Shown: positions 38,126-51,800, counted from the first letter of the stretch. The stretch is 64,000 nt of DNA from Saccoglossus kowalevskii (GCF_000003605.2 NW_003106595.1:215351-279350); one strand, 5' to 3'. Program-made: numbers and translations. The notes: generated from the sequence alone by a model not told the origin.

Positions 38126-39206
38126 GTATTTTAAAAGTAATATAAAGTACTTTCAATATGCCAAAAATCCATGGCAGGGTAATTTTAACTGAAAAAAGGC
38201 CAGTTTTTGTCTTTCTGATGGGGCGGGGGTTTAACTAAATTAACAAATTGATCATTTTTTATGTAAATTGTTTAGTAGTAGATATTCTGTGTCATATTAG
38301 ATTATTCAGTGTCCTGTATTTTTGTGCATTTTTTGTATTGACAAAAAGTACAAGTCTCTTTTTGTTTATCTATGTTTTTGTTTGTTTACATCTCTTTAGT
38401 AACTGAGCAACAGTCTATGCAGGAATAAAAACAACTGCTAGGTATATTTTTCTTTGCTCCACTAATGGAAACCTGGCATGGAATGGTGTGTATCACATCT
38501 GAAGACCGAATTCAAATTCATCTAAAAACAAAGATAAATTTGTCTTGCTTAATTCATTCAAATGATTGACCCTTGAACAATAGTACCTAAACTTTTATCT
38601 ATTCTTGGGATGAATATCTGCAGTTTGCATCTTAATTTTGAATAGTTCAAGGTTTAAAGTTCACAGGGTCAAAAGTAAACTAGTTCCCAAATTTGTCAGG
38701 TCATTAGATTTGTAAAATTAATTTTTGAAATCGTTTTTTTTTTCCTTTAAATGAGCAGCCAGTTGACATTTCTTGAAATCCTTAATTTTCAAGACTGATC
38801 AGTAAATTTCTTCTCACAATTTATCAGATAAAATTTTAAACTTTGAATTCACAGACTCATAATTTTGATTACATGTAAAATAAACGTAAAATGAGTCGAA
38901 AAGTGCAATCTGTCACCACTAACTCGTACTTTTCAAAACTGCCAAAATCTTTCTTTAAAAAAATCAATAGTGTCAACTCTACTAATGTTTAGTAAGTAAA
39001 CTATAATCATCAGTACTTTTGGTCTGATCTGTTAAATTTGCAGGTGATATAACCATAGCGACAAGAGACAAAGCAAGATAATTGTTAACTGGCTGTTCAA
39101 ATGTTTATTGCTCAGTTACATCTTATTTTGCAGATGTAGATTACTTGACAAACATTTTGTGTTGTATAGATCTATAAACTATATGTACTTAAAACAGTCC
39201 GCAATA

Positions 39207-39218
39207 CCCCCCCCCCCC
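39207..39218. repeat. poly(C) tract
   Basis: Twelve consecutive C residues, close to the CpG composition boundary. Confidence 0.85.
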
Positions 39219-41883
39219 TTTCCAGGTCTTTTTTTCTACCTGCCCTGTTTTCTCATATTTGCCATATTTCACTGTAACTGGAAGAACAAACTTTTTTTTC
39301 CAAAAATAAACTCTGTTTTACCTCAATGCTGAAGAGCATATTTTAGTCAACTTTTTATTAGGGTAGTAAAAATGTGAACTGCATTTTGACATTCTGATGA
39401 TGCGTGGAGACAGTTCTATGACTTGAGGAATGAAATACAAACAAACAAAATAATTTTGTGTAACAAACTGTAAGAGGCTGCCAATGTAGCTTACTAGTGA
39501 GTCATTTTTAGACCACCTCTGGTCACCACGACAACCAATCAAACACTAACAAGAGATGAAACTGTTCCTTTTTAAAGCTTTTATTATAATTTTAAATCTA
39601 AGATTTTATATACACTTCTTGAAAAGGAGATACGGAGATATATATACACACTAATTATTTGTATTGTATTTTATTGAAATTATCCTATTTTCTTTCCGTT
39701 TTATTTCCTGACAATCTCCACTGCGGCAACTGTTTCTGCTACCACCCCCTCTTCTCTCTCTCTCCCCATGCTTTTTCAGCACATTTCAAATTTGACTTCA
39801 TTTTTTAGAAGTCCTCGGTAGGAGAACTGCACAAAGTCGCAATATAGGTACATTTTTATTTTAGTTTTATTTGTCGTCCCCCAGCAATTATATTGTCCAC
39901 CGATCTTTTTTTTTTGTTGCAACTATTTTGCATTTTGTTGTTTGTAAAATGCAGGAATTTGTAAATGAGAACAAAAATCTATTCTAATTAAAAATTATTT
40001 GATTTTTGCCGCAAAAAATATACATAGTTTGTCTTGTGAGTTTGTATTGAGTTTTATGTGTGAGAGTCAATGAGCTGGAGAGGTCAGGTGTGATGAACGC
40101 TAAATACGAACATCTCCCAACCCTAGTTGCTAAATACTGATAGTAATATTTGGAATTTATTCTACAAATGTTGTTAAAACAATGAAAATTATGAAAAAAA
40201 CAACAATAGGAATCCGGTATATTTATATAAATGAGTGTGAAATATTCGCTTCAGTCAGTGTTGACTTAATTCCAGCTGCGTCTCGTGTTGATGTGATCCG
40301 TAAGTTCTGGGTTGTTCATTCCATACTGACCACATGATCTGCTTTTCCAAGGCAGTTCGTTCGTTTTGGAGAGAGGTTTGGAAAAGACTTGGTTTATAGT
40401 CGTGCAAATAAGAGAATTCCCTATATGAGTAATGTACTGTCTGATATACCTACTACCAGCATATACTGGGAAGTTTAAATTGTTTTTTTTTATACGTACT
40501 CGAATCGTGCCTATATATTTTCTCGCATTTTTGGGGTTGGTTTGTATTATATATATACACACAAGTAGATTTTCTTATTGTAGAAAGGGATTCCTAGTCT
40601 GCACAATTGTTTTTTTTCCGGTGTCCACTATAAAATACCAGCATCATAGTACACGCTGCTACGTGGATTGACAACGAGGGAGTCGACTTGTCGAAACAAA
40701 TCCACGTGTGTGCGGAATCACGTTTATACTTGTATGAGTTTTCCGGCTAAGCTGTAATTTATTAGAGCGATGTATAATTGTTCTAGGCAAATTAAAACAT
40801 CCAAACTCCTGTCCCACACGTGGCAAGGTCTTCAACAGTTGTGGGAACACTCTGGATTTACCTTGGGGATGTTGGTTTGTCGCGAAATAATTGTTTTCAA
40901 CTATTTGTATACCCTTAAAAAATATCGACAGCTCGCTTCCCTTTGGCCATGATGACACACGGCTTCAGTATTCACATGTATTCGCAGGACACCTGCCTTC
41001 CCTTGGGTAATGGTGATATGTGACATATACATGTGTACAACTATATACAAGTCATGTAGGACCATGCATAATAATATCTTTCATTTTTAAAATTTTATTT
41101 ACAAACGTCGTATGTGAAATATAATATGAAAACAAATCGAAATGATAATGTTAGCCATAAAATCGGGTTGGAGTGGTGTTATTGGGTATATCAAGACACG
41201 CAGACATTTTTTGTCGTCAGACAAAATGACTGGAACCACAGTCTGTGGCGCGTCTGGTTTTATAGTCTTTACATGTAAGTTATCTTAAATGATTGTTATA
41301 CTACACGACGTGGTGACACTTTATTACCGCCACTCTTCCCGCGTAATCGTTACGACATTAGGACAATTGTCATTATCATTATTTCATCCTATCGCGATCT
41401 AAATTGTTTTTTGTTATTAGATAATCATAACGATGAAAGAATTGTTCTTACAACATTTGATGTGCTGAGTGAATGCCAGTTTGCATTACACTACTCCGTA
41501 ATTGTCATGACGACAATTTATACAAAATTAGGATCCTTTCAGTTTAAAATGTTTCAAAATATTATGCCAACAAATTTATTTATGAACAATGAGCCCTACC
41601 ACGCGGAGTCGACGGACTGTTGTTTTTTTGTGGAGGTGAGAATGAAACCTGGAGTTGATTTTTCATACAATTCTGGAAGGGATTATTATGGAGAGGAATA
41701 AGAATTGTAACATATCTCAATCCGCACTAAATTAATGTGGGTGACAAAAACTTACTATTTTACTAAATCTTCACTGTAATTAACTCTATTATTTCACCCT
41801 TCATCTTTATAAATATTTGTAAAATTCACAATTAAAACTAAAACGAGAGTTTTATATTGGCCGATTGAATAACGTTGGAACGC

Positions 41884-41922
41884 TATATATATATACATAT
41901 ATATATACATACATGTATATAT
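41884..41922. repeat. TA-rich simple repeat
   Basis: Alternating TA/CA sequence, largely self-complementary (ACATGT core). Confidence 0.85.
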
Positions 41923-42507
41923 GATTCAATATAAAACAACAATGAAAACACAATAACACGAAATTGCTTAAAATGCATTATCTAAACAATTCATATCTGC
42001 GTGAAATAAGAAGTTGGGTTGAGCTTGGAAGTAAGTGTGATGATACAGTGATGAAAAATACGAGTTTTTAGATGAACAAATATTCAGTGTACAGTGGTTC
42101 CATATATGTTTTCACCTTTAATTATTTAATTAGTTCTCGGGCACCCCACATTATACTCGACGTCACAGGACTCATTTGTTATGTACGATGATTTGTTGTG
42201 ATTGTTTTACTAGTCCTCCCTGCTTTGAGTGTATGTAATGTATAGTCATTGGTGAATAATGTGACAACATCCCAGTGAATATATTCACATTGTTATGTAC
42301 ACTTCTATTCGGCATATCCCATATACGTATCTTGTAACTGAACTCAAACCTGAAAGTCAAATATAACCATGAAAATGTTAATAAAACTGTCAAGTTCCAT
42401 TTTTTCTCAGCTTTATGTGTATTGACATACAAGTTGTATTTCATGCAATTGCGTCCGACAGCTAGCATATTGAGTAGCGGTCACATTAAAAATGAAGACG
42501 ACGTCAG

Positions 42508-42521
42508 CCCCCCCCCCCCCC
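42508..42521. repeat. poly(C) tract
   Basis: Fourteen consecutive C residues in the intergenic region. Confidence 0.9.
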
Positions 42522-45500
42522 GTGTAAAATGTGTACGACTCGATGCGTGCATCGTAACCATGACATGCAGTAATGTATAACACGAGGTATGTTTTAATAA
42601 ACATAATAACGCACGAAAACGAGAGAAAGCGTCACTCTACTCCCAACTATTGCAATTAAACTTAAAATGTCAATTTTACGCGTGATGTCGGTTTCAATTA
42701 AACCCCATACTCTCTGTATGACAAGTTCAAGTTGGTCGGGGGAAACTGATTTCTAGCGGTCTGTATTACTATATTTAACATGTCCTATTCCATTGTTAAG
42801 CTGTCAATTTTCAACTGTCTTTTATTGCATATTTATTCTATAAAACGCTGAAAGTGCTGGAGTGGGCCATCCTGTCATTTGCTTATTTGTATTTTAGTGG
42901 GGCACATATTTGGTCGGCGCTGATGCTTTATGTATTTACGGTCAAACTCTTAATGTACGGTTTACCCGAACCAACCTTTGATGTGATCGCGGTGACAAAC
43001 ATTAGTGTCGATAGTTCGTACACCATGTCGAAATCTGCTTACTTTTTATCAAGATAAATTACATCATTGTGCCATAAACTTCAATGGTTTAGTGGAAGAG
43101 ATTGCTGCAGTTGTCATGGAAACAGGGACATTTTATTGTCGCTGGTCACGGTACACTCAACCATCACCCGGAAAGTCTACGCTATAAAAGGAAGAGGGTC
43201 AACAGATCAAAAAAATGCCGTTGACAAATACGACTGTGTTTTATTATTATATTGGGCCCTCTTTTTTTTCAGAAATTCGGAATTTGTTTCATCTTCGCGA
43301 TCTGTAAATAGTAGTGTTCAGCGTCTAGAACAGCAGTAGACGCCTACACACACTCTGGGAGGCCAATTCTAACTCCTCCCAATTATATTGCATCGCCACA
43401 TGTGGATGTCCCTCCCTTATTCTCGGATCTTGATCTCATCCCTCCTATTTCAAACCATGGTGACATCAGTGTCTCTTGCACCGATGAAATTTACTGTCGA
43501 CGCGTTTCATCTAACTCCCGTACCATAACACACACAATTCGCACAGAAAAAAGAGTGTGTGTACACAGGCATATATCAGTAACAGAGGTGGTAATTTAAT
43601 TTAAACTATTTATTCACTATATTTACGAGACGTGTCCATTTGTCCCAACAAAAGAACGTCGATCAGAGACCATAGTATCCGGGAGAGTTGTGTCGTGCTG
43701 AACATCGAAGGGCATTAAGAAGTCTTCCGTTTTACATCGAGCGCGATAATTGCGTGATATTGACACATAAAATTAGTCAAATAAATCCTCCGGCACAAAA
43801 TATTTCTCCGATGTTATTTTTAACACAAAGTGGCTTTTACGTAGTGCTTTGAGGTCCTTTCTGTCATCTGTTATCCTGTCTGTCACGTGCGCATCACGGT
43901 GAATTTACCGCAGGACCGGTGTTGTGACGAACGCAGACGTAAGGATTGAACTTCGAACGGTGATTTTAGAAAATGTTTGAAGTGGGCGGTTTCAGTACTT
44001 AAAAAAAACGATTGTGCCTCCGTTAGCCAACGTTTAGTGTATTGGTATGTGCAGTCCGATCTGTACGGATTGCAACGGAGGGCGAAATCCCCATGACAGT
44101 TCATTTGCTTACTGGTAGTTTGATTCATTGATAACAACTTGGGTTGAACTTGATAACCGTCGACATTGCAGTGTTTGGTATAATGCTTAGTTAAAACTAA
44201 AATGTCGTATAAATAAAATAAAGTAAAATAAAATAAATTGAATGTCCCCACATATTTATTCATGATGGAAACAGGACAAAGTTTTTTTAACGAAACTAAC
44301 CGACGAGAATTTTCTAAATTTGACAAACAAATTTACCCCTCTGAAATGATGAAAATACTAATATTTCCTGTTCTGTTGTATATGTCATCTGTTGAAAATC
44401 GTTCGTTGTCTGTAAATATTTATATCTATTTACCAGTCTACTGCGCCACTGTGTCAAAGATACGATGAACAACGTGGTGTCCCAGCAATGTAACAACATA
44501 GTTGGCCTCAAACGCATCCTTGTCGAGCGGCGTTTACCCGACCTAGTTTCTGCACACTGGGACCTACCGATTTTTACCACAGGTGCCTGTCGTCGATTTA
44601 TCGATCGCTTAATGCCCAATTTGCGGTCAAAGACTTGTTAGCGGCTGTAGGTCACACTGCACTGACTGGAACTAGCGTGGATGCGATTCATTAAAAGTTA
44701 TAATACCGGATCAACGACACCCAGGAAACGGTAATCCCCTTTGAATTTAAAACACGCGATCGATAGAATGTAAATTGTTACATTTATTCTATTAAATCTA
44801 CATTTCGTGCAGATCAAAGTCTTCTCAAACGTACCAGTTCATGCTTGGTGCAGGTTTTCACTTTCATCCGAACGTCACGTCATCGTGATCTCCGGTGAGA
44901 ATCCGCTGATTGTCTGCATAGTGATGGGTAACAGGTGTTCTTTAACAGCACACCAGTATCTAGCGCTAATAGACATATTGTAGTGTCAATCCTTCCCCAG
45001 ATCTACAATTCTATTGAGATCGGTGATAAAGAAGTGTCATTTCTGAAGACGGTGTTGTGTATTTCCGAAATGGACACCTTTGAGTGCGTAAATGCTGTCC
45101 TCATCATCATGACTCAACGATCTAAAGCCACTCAAGACATGTGTTAGACGGATTCATACTCACGGTAATTCGATCTATGTTATTGTGGGGCAATTCAATA
45201 TACCATCACCCGTGGAATAAATAAATATTGTCCCAACCTTTAATTTTGTCTTCAAAATCAGTGTTCTATGTCTTCTAGGGGATAGGAAAGGGTTGTATTA
45301 TTTTGAAAACTTAGAAAAAATATAGTATCACGTGTATATTTATCTGTAATTGATATTATTTGCAATAGTGTTGCTAAAATACCAAATCGTGCATTGAAGC
45401 ATTTTATAGTAAATTAATACTTTATTTCTCACACTAGCGAAAATATTGAACATATTAGTGATTCCAGGGAACTTAACAAGGGTTAAGAATTTCCCCCACA

Positions 45501-48307
45501 ATTACATCACTTCCACAGACCGGCGGATATCGCAAGCACTCACTACTTTTCGCCGATAAAGATGCTTCTGTTTAAAAAACTGAGAACCTGAAATAACCAA
45601 GCATTAACCATTGTGAACTGACAGAATAGTAGAAATGTTCTGATTGACGTTTTAATTACTCCAAAGTACGTGACACGGATTCAACCCGTCAAATACGCTT
45701 AGAAATGCTTAATTTATCCTCTTAGTTTCACTTTTGTCATGCAAATAAAAATAATCACGTTCTAGTAGTAATAAATATTTCAGATATTTAGACTGATTAT
45801 ACAAGTGTTCAAATTTTTTCGAGAAACCTGAATTCCTATTATTGGTGATTGTGGGAGTGTTAACATTGGTTTTAATACCTCGTAGATTACATCAGTACAT
45901 AACACGTCCAACAGAACTGCAATACATTACTAGGAATTGGGATATATCCCTCATATGAAAGAAACTTTAAATGATGTCATATTATGTTTTCATAATATGA
46001 GATCCGGGTCGTGGGTTAACCTACAATCCTGTGAAGGGGTGAGACACAGTTGCAACCGGGGAACTGAAACCGCTCACGTGCATAAATGATAGAATCGTAC
46101 TCCGTTATCTCGATTTTATCTGTTTATAGAGATACTGAATACTAGAGTGACAATAGAAATGGACAACAGTGAAGTCAGAATGACATGGGGGTACTGCCCC
46201 CTCCCCCTCCCACCTAGTAGAACACTAGCAGGTGCGTTTGATCCTGTCTAGCGGCTTTGGTAACCTCTTCGCCTTTCCTGATAGCTCTCTATACACCTGT
46301 TTGCTTTACCTTGTTCGCCAACACATACAAATTATATACACTCACTGTAAAGGGATATTTCAATAAAAGACTTTCCTAGTTGCTAATTAACTTTAATTAA
46401 TTAAATGTTCAGACTCACAGGAACGCGGAATCGAACAATGTTTCGGTTACGACTGTTTGGGGACCCCCGTACTGCACGTCGCTCACCGTGGTAGTAAATC
46501 AGTCTTGGAACTTGCCAACGTTCACTTACTTATCGTAGATAATTTACTGGCAAGGCTGCGTTCCGCAATGTTTTTAAACGTCCCTGTGTACACTGAATGC
46601 TGATTTCCAATACTGCGTCGTCAAACTTTACTAACTATTGAATCAAGTCGGGGTTTAAAATATTCTATAGGATTATAAAAATGCATAGAAATTATTCATC
46701 ATTTGAAAAAGTAATCTTTGTATGACGTTTTAACATCAACAGTCGCGTAACTTCGGTGGAAGGCCGAGATACGGCGATTACCAATTTATAGCTAACATAA
46801 CTCTGGTTTGAATTGAACGAGGAAGAGGAGTGACGTTTTTATTTCATCGGGAGTTGTAGAACAATACTATTAAACATTATTCAAGTCAAATGTGAATTAT
46901 GGCCGCGTCGTCGGCGTGCGCGGCCTGCTGCTGATCCGACATGCTGAGCGCGTTGTTTGCCAAATAGTATAACGTTTTATCGTTCAAAGAGGAATGGATC
47001 GTGAGGATTTTTTACTGGGGTTAATTGCTATAATAATAGTACGATATCCGACGGTGAAACCCATTACCATAGCTTGTGAGAAAAGGTTTTACCTACATGG
47101 AGCGATGAGAGAGAGACATAGCCAGCGGCTACGGTACCATCGATCAGTAAAGATCGTAAAGAATATACGACAAGCATGTAACGTAAACCGAATGTTAAAC
47201 AACTTCACTAGTCGACGTCTTACGTTGCCGTGAACGACAAATTGAACCAACTTGTTACGATGTAATGACTGAAATTATTTATTTATTTCACTTCGACAAC
47301 AAATGTAATAAATACATACTAAGTATCCTGGAAGTCGGCATATTGGAGTTGTTGGTATAAAAAAAATACATTTAGAAAGTTTATCCAAGGATAATCAGTC
47401 AATGAGGTAATCGCATTGTTGGGGGAGGATGGACAGGAGTGGTTGCAACATATACTATGGCTGTACTAGGGATCTTTGAGTGTATGTCGACAACATACGA
47501 CTTACAACGTAGTGACCATTATAACTTTTATAAAATACGCACCAATTCGGTTGCTTTAACTGATCCATATCATTGTTACAATATGAATATACACCATAAC
47601 AAGAAAGGCAGTCATTGCACGAGAAATAAACTTAAATGTTCGCCTTCGCCTCATTACAAAACGCAACATGCTGCGGATGTACATTCCGTATGATTCACCG
47701 AATACACCAAAATAACAATTTCAAAATGTTCCGTTTACTCCGTTTTTTTTTTCCAACAAAAAAATAAAATCTTCAAAGGATGCGAGCTTTTTGTTCATTG
47801 GTTAAATACACAACCAAATTATACCGATGGGCAAACTAAGGCCCACACGCTTAATTGGTTTCTAAAGAAGATAAAAATAAAGAAAAAGTTAATTTAGAAA
47901 AAAAGTAACGAGTTTCGGTGAGTGACGGTAGGCACCTGGCGCGGCGTGTTTCCGCCTTGACAATAGTGGTCTCTATATATTACCAACTTAGTGATACACG
48001 CAATTAACTTGTGTTTACGCTACGACAAAAATCACTTGGAACTCCTCGTCCTGTTGCCAAAACACAACCACAGTGCGATGATTTTCAAGCAACATTCATA
48101 ATTTATAGTTTCAAGGTTTAGAATTAATGATCTTCACAAATCGTAAATTGTCTTCTGAATTAGCTGACTTTGCTAGTAAATTACGTGTTTATTTTTTTTC
48201 GAAGATATTATCTAGTTTGTTAAGAATTCAGTCGAAGTTCAACGTCTCTTTTAAATAAAGATGACAGCCTCCTCGTGGTATATCACTGAGATGTCAGCTA
48301 AACCGGC

Positions 48308-48316
48308 TATATAAAG
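48308..48316 (+). promoter_or_regulatory. TATA-box-like motif upstream of C22orf15-like gene
   Basis: TATATAAAG with a GC-rich left flank (CCGGC), 365 bases before the ATG at 48681. Thirty bases downstream lies the perfect 14-base palindrome GTCTCTATAGAGAC (48338-48351), where a start site would be expected. Function is inferred from position and consensus only. Confidence 0.35.
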
Positions 48317-48575
48317 TAGAGCCGAATGGATGATGAGGTCTCTATAGAGACGGGCCACTACACGCTGTCAACACGGCCATTGTCCCCAGGATAATAGTAA
48401 CGTAAACAAGGGGCAAATAGTACTGACGGAGCTTTTATTTGAACCCTATCGAAATACCAGTCCTATGGAAACAACCACCACCACTGAAACCCCCGCGTTT
48501 AATATCTGATTTTTGAATAATTCTCGGCCGAATTGTTTCCACTTAAAGTTACGCGGTACCGTGAACGCTTCGACC

Positions 48576-48588
48576 GTTGGTAGGCAAC
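48576..48588 (-). promoter_or_regulatory. RFX X-box-like motif
   Basis: On the minus strand GTTGCC-T-ACCAAC fits the X-box pattern GTNRCC(N0-3)RGYAAC with one mismatch. It lies 92 bases before the start codon of the C22orf15-like gene. A near-copy, GTTGCTACCAAC, is at 48860-48871 just inside the intron. RFX factors drive ciliary genes in animals, so this would fit a ciliary role, but the gene's function is unknown. Confidence 0.35.
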
Positions 48589-48680
48589 TGCTTATAGTGG
48601 TGTGCCAAACAAAGGGGCGATGAACTGACCGTCAGCGTACAACAGGTTGTTTTGAGTGAGCAAGGTCCTTTATCGCCGCT

Positions 48681-48822
48681 ATGTATATAACAGTGAAGTT
48701 CGGTTCTAACCAGGCGCTGTTGTTTAATCCTGCATGTGCCGTCGTCAATCTTTTGACGAATATCAAGGCGAGATGTGGCTACGCCGACACTGACGTCATG
48801 CTCGATCTTTCGGACGAGACAG
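48681..48822 (+). CDS. C22orf15-like exon 1 (start codon)
   Basis: 142 bases, 47 codons plus one base, leaving in phase 1 at ACAG|GTAAAA. It is too short to stand out as an open frame and was found because its end (DET-G) fits the phase and sequence of exon 2. A perfect CRE palindrome TGACGTCA (48791-48798) lies inside the coding sequence. The larger minus-strand frame 48549-48839 is a shadow. Confidence 0.8.
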
Positions 48823-51800
48823 GTAAAAATTAAACACACACTTGGGTATGTTTTGTTGCGTTGCTACCAACGCTATGGGCGTACTTAGGGAGCCAACCCA
48901 TCATGGCGGCCACTCCTAATGGGTCCATTTGTTGACGACTCTGCTTCACTATACACTGACAGAGCGTTATTTTAACAGCTAGGAAAGTCAATTAACAAAA
49001 AGGGGGGGGGATAATTAAATTCTGAAGTCCTGGTCTAGAATCAGTTGTGTGACTGACTGTGTATGGCCCGTTTATTGTCATAAATGTGGGGTTTTCAATG
49101 CGAGTCCGTATCCGGATAATATCAGAGTGTAAGCTTACCGGAGGTGACATGCCTTCTTCGCAACTCTGCAACTCTATTAAGATGCAAGTTGTTTTTTGAG
49201 CAATATCCGATTGCCCGGGGCTAGAAACTATGGGGTGCCGCAACGAATAAGTAACACGGTTAGAAAAAGCACGTAGTAATTTGGAAAATTCCACGGTTAC
49301 CATTGTAGGGTCGCAAGAAAAAAGAAAAGAAAAATGTTTCAGTACAGTTGTAGTCCATATTAGACGGAATTAGTTTCATGCCTGGCCGCCATCGAATAGA
49401 TTAGGGAAAACAGCGACAACATTCTTGCGCAGGGAAAAACGAGTTGCCGTGATGTGTGCATGCAGTAGTTCCATGTACATTGATCGCAAACATAAACCAT
49501 TCATACGTCCGCATTGAAGGAGACGAGGCGCTATTGTTGAAGGTGGCTACATCTATTGATGTGCTGCCTTCGAAACAAATGGCTAGGCGATTGAAAAGTA
49601 AAACACAGCAAGGACGACTGGGCCATGATAAAACCTAGCTTTCACAAAAACTGACACACAAAAGCGTCCGTGTTTGTGTACGTGCTGACATGTTTAACCG
49701 CTTTAGCCTGACCGTTGGTACACATTAACTTGGCTGTTATCGCCACAAGGCGACCAATAGAGCACGTAGAACTGTACATTCAATACTCAAACACCAATCC
49801 AAGTTAATCAATTGGATACGGGTTAAAAATAACCAACACGGCTGTAAATGAAACAGACATTCGCGTCAACGTTTAAATACAGCAATGAACATATAGACTG
49901 AAATCCGCGGGGTGGGAAATATACACCACAGCAAGGAAACCCGAGACTTTTGCGTTCTATTCACGTGTTTGTTGAACAAATATAAAAACAACACTCAGAT
50001 AAGAAACACCCTCTTAATTAAAAGTTAATGTTTTTATTTACGTGTAGATAAAGTGACCGTTACAATTCTAAACTCGGCTATATGCAGCAAAAAAACAAAC
50101 ACATTACAACTTTGTTTTTTAATCCAGATTATCTGAATACATATTGAACTTGTGTCCTTTAGCAAAAACTGGTTCGTATGCACATGGAGCTAGGTATGCA
50201 CAAATACAACCGAAGTGTGGATTCTTTTTACACCGCTTGTTAATTAAGTGTGATCAATTTCACTCTCCGTGAAGCATGCACGGCCGAGCTATTGAAATCA
50301 TCGCATTTGATATCGACGTCCTCTAACGTTGTAGCCACCGTTTTTTACCCAGTCTTCGACACATACAAAAGCGATCGATTAACTTATTTCCCTTCCACGC
50401 AGGATATTAATAAATAATCACACAAAAGTCGTGGCGCGAAAATGGAATGAAAAAAAAGAAGTTTGCGTTTAATATTTAAAATAAAAATCTTGCATTTGTT
50501 GTTGTGTATCTCTCTCCATTTGATGGTGCACTCACCCCGCTAGGAGTTAAGCCGGAAAGTCACGAATTATAATGCGCTTATACCGGTCATTATTAAACGC
50601 TATAATACAAGTAATAACAGTAATGTAGTCTCCCGGCATCAACTCACACACGGGGAGCACTTGGGACAATGTATGAAAAGAAAAAAAATATCAATTATTT
50701 ATGCTGTTTTAAAATTTCATTCTGCTATGGATTTGAATGTACTAATTTCATGCAACATTTGTATAGAACGCGCTGTTTGAACCCTGGGTGATGGGACTGC
50801 GTGAAGATACAACTCTGAAAATGGATAACTCGGGCAGAGATTAAGCGTGGATACCGTGCCCCGGGAGATAGCGTTACTCTATTGAAGGAAAGAGAAAAAG
50901 AGGGTATAGGCTGGAAAACTTACAATGAATGAAACAGTAATCCGTTTATAGCAGAAAAAAATAGTGTGCCCCCTCTCCCTGTCACCGCAGGTCTGACTCA
51001 TCGATGTTGCATAGAACACTCTTATAATTCGCGTTAATTTAAACGAGCCAAGCTACTATAACAATGATACGATATCGGTTGTACTGAACCAAGGTGCAAT
51101 GAAGTTGATATGATGTCGGCACAGGTGACTCTACCGCCGCAGTCAGCGGGCGATACTCGGCTGGTGGCAACACAATCACCGGTGTCGAGGAACAGACAGT
51201 GTTGTACGTAGATCGTTGTTCGATGCAAACAAAACATTAAAACCAGACTTTTCGTGTATTTGTGATATCTATAGCGATTAATATCAGATTAATGTTGTGA
51301 ACATAAAGGATTAGTCATGTTTAGCACACTCGAAGATAACATTGATTAAAATTCGACGTAGGACTACCTAAAACTTGAGACTTTACGCGATGTTCGAATT
51401 ATGTTTTCTTCTTACCTCTGTATGTACCTGAAAAAAATAATTTGACAAAATGAATTCCAACAGAACAAACCTACGAGTAGAATTATTCGAGACAGACAGA
51501 CAGGCAGACAGACAGAAAGACAGACAGATTTACATATCTACGGTGAAAAAATGAAATTTTTTTGGCGCGAAATCTGATTTAAAAAATGAAGAATGGCATG
51601 ACTTTGCAATATATTCATTGCACTTTGCTAAATTTGGCTGTTGTGTACTGAAATTGATGCTGAAACGATATGAACAGCAGTCGGGCCAGGTGGTCGCCTT
51701 AGCACTGGGCCAGGGCAAGTGTTATTAATGCTGGTATTATTGGAGACTCGGGTATATCGTCACATTCTACAAACGTGTCAGTTCCTTATTCACATCAATC

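Larger units (their letters stand above)
37083..39700 (+). other. Meis 3' UTR and downstream flank
   Basis: Non-coding sequence after the stop. AATAAA hexamers occur at 37604-37609, 38120-38125, 38424-38429 and 39305-39310, so several 3' ends are possible. CpG stays scarce to about 39.7 kb and then rises sharply, which would fit transcription extending through most of this stretch. The exact cleavage site cannot be told from sequence. Confidence 0.55.
39701..48300. other. intergenic, CpG-rich, no gene recognised
   Basis: Between the Meis 3' end and the next gene. CpG is frequent (22 counted in 40261-40860). Several open frames of 60-147 codons occur on both strands (for example 41411-41701 and 43883-44326 minus), but none has recognisable motifs. 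They are expected by chance at this composition. It contains a TA-rich repeat, a 14-C run and a GC-rich hairpin at 46901-46925. Confidence 0.65.

Noticed and set aside
24700-43125. Scattered X-box-like motifs (about 24702, 27203, 36571, 43110)
   Set aside because: A rough estimate gives several one-mismatch hits by chance over the window. Only the one near the C22orf15-like start and the close pair at 61.7 kb were kept.
43883-44326. 147-codon minus-strand open frame
   Set aside because: No motif or family similarity. Open frames of this order are expected when some hundred frames over 60 codons occur by chance in the window.
44465-44641. 58-codon frame that reads coding-like (MNNVVSQQCNNIVGLKRI...)
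   Set aside because: No similarity recognised, no clear splice sites, and the frame length is within chance.
51416-51427. Possible 12-base minus-strand microexon between a T-rich acceptor and AGAG|GTAAGA
   Set aside because: Good splice signals on both sides, but no neighbouring minus-strand exon or gene to belong to.
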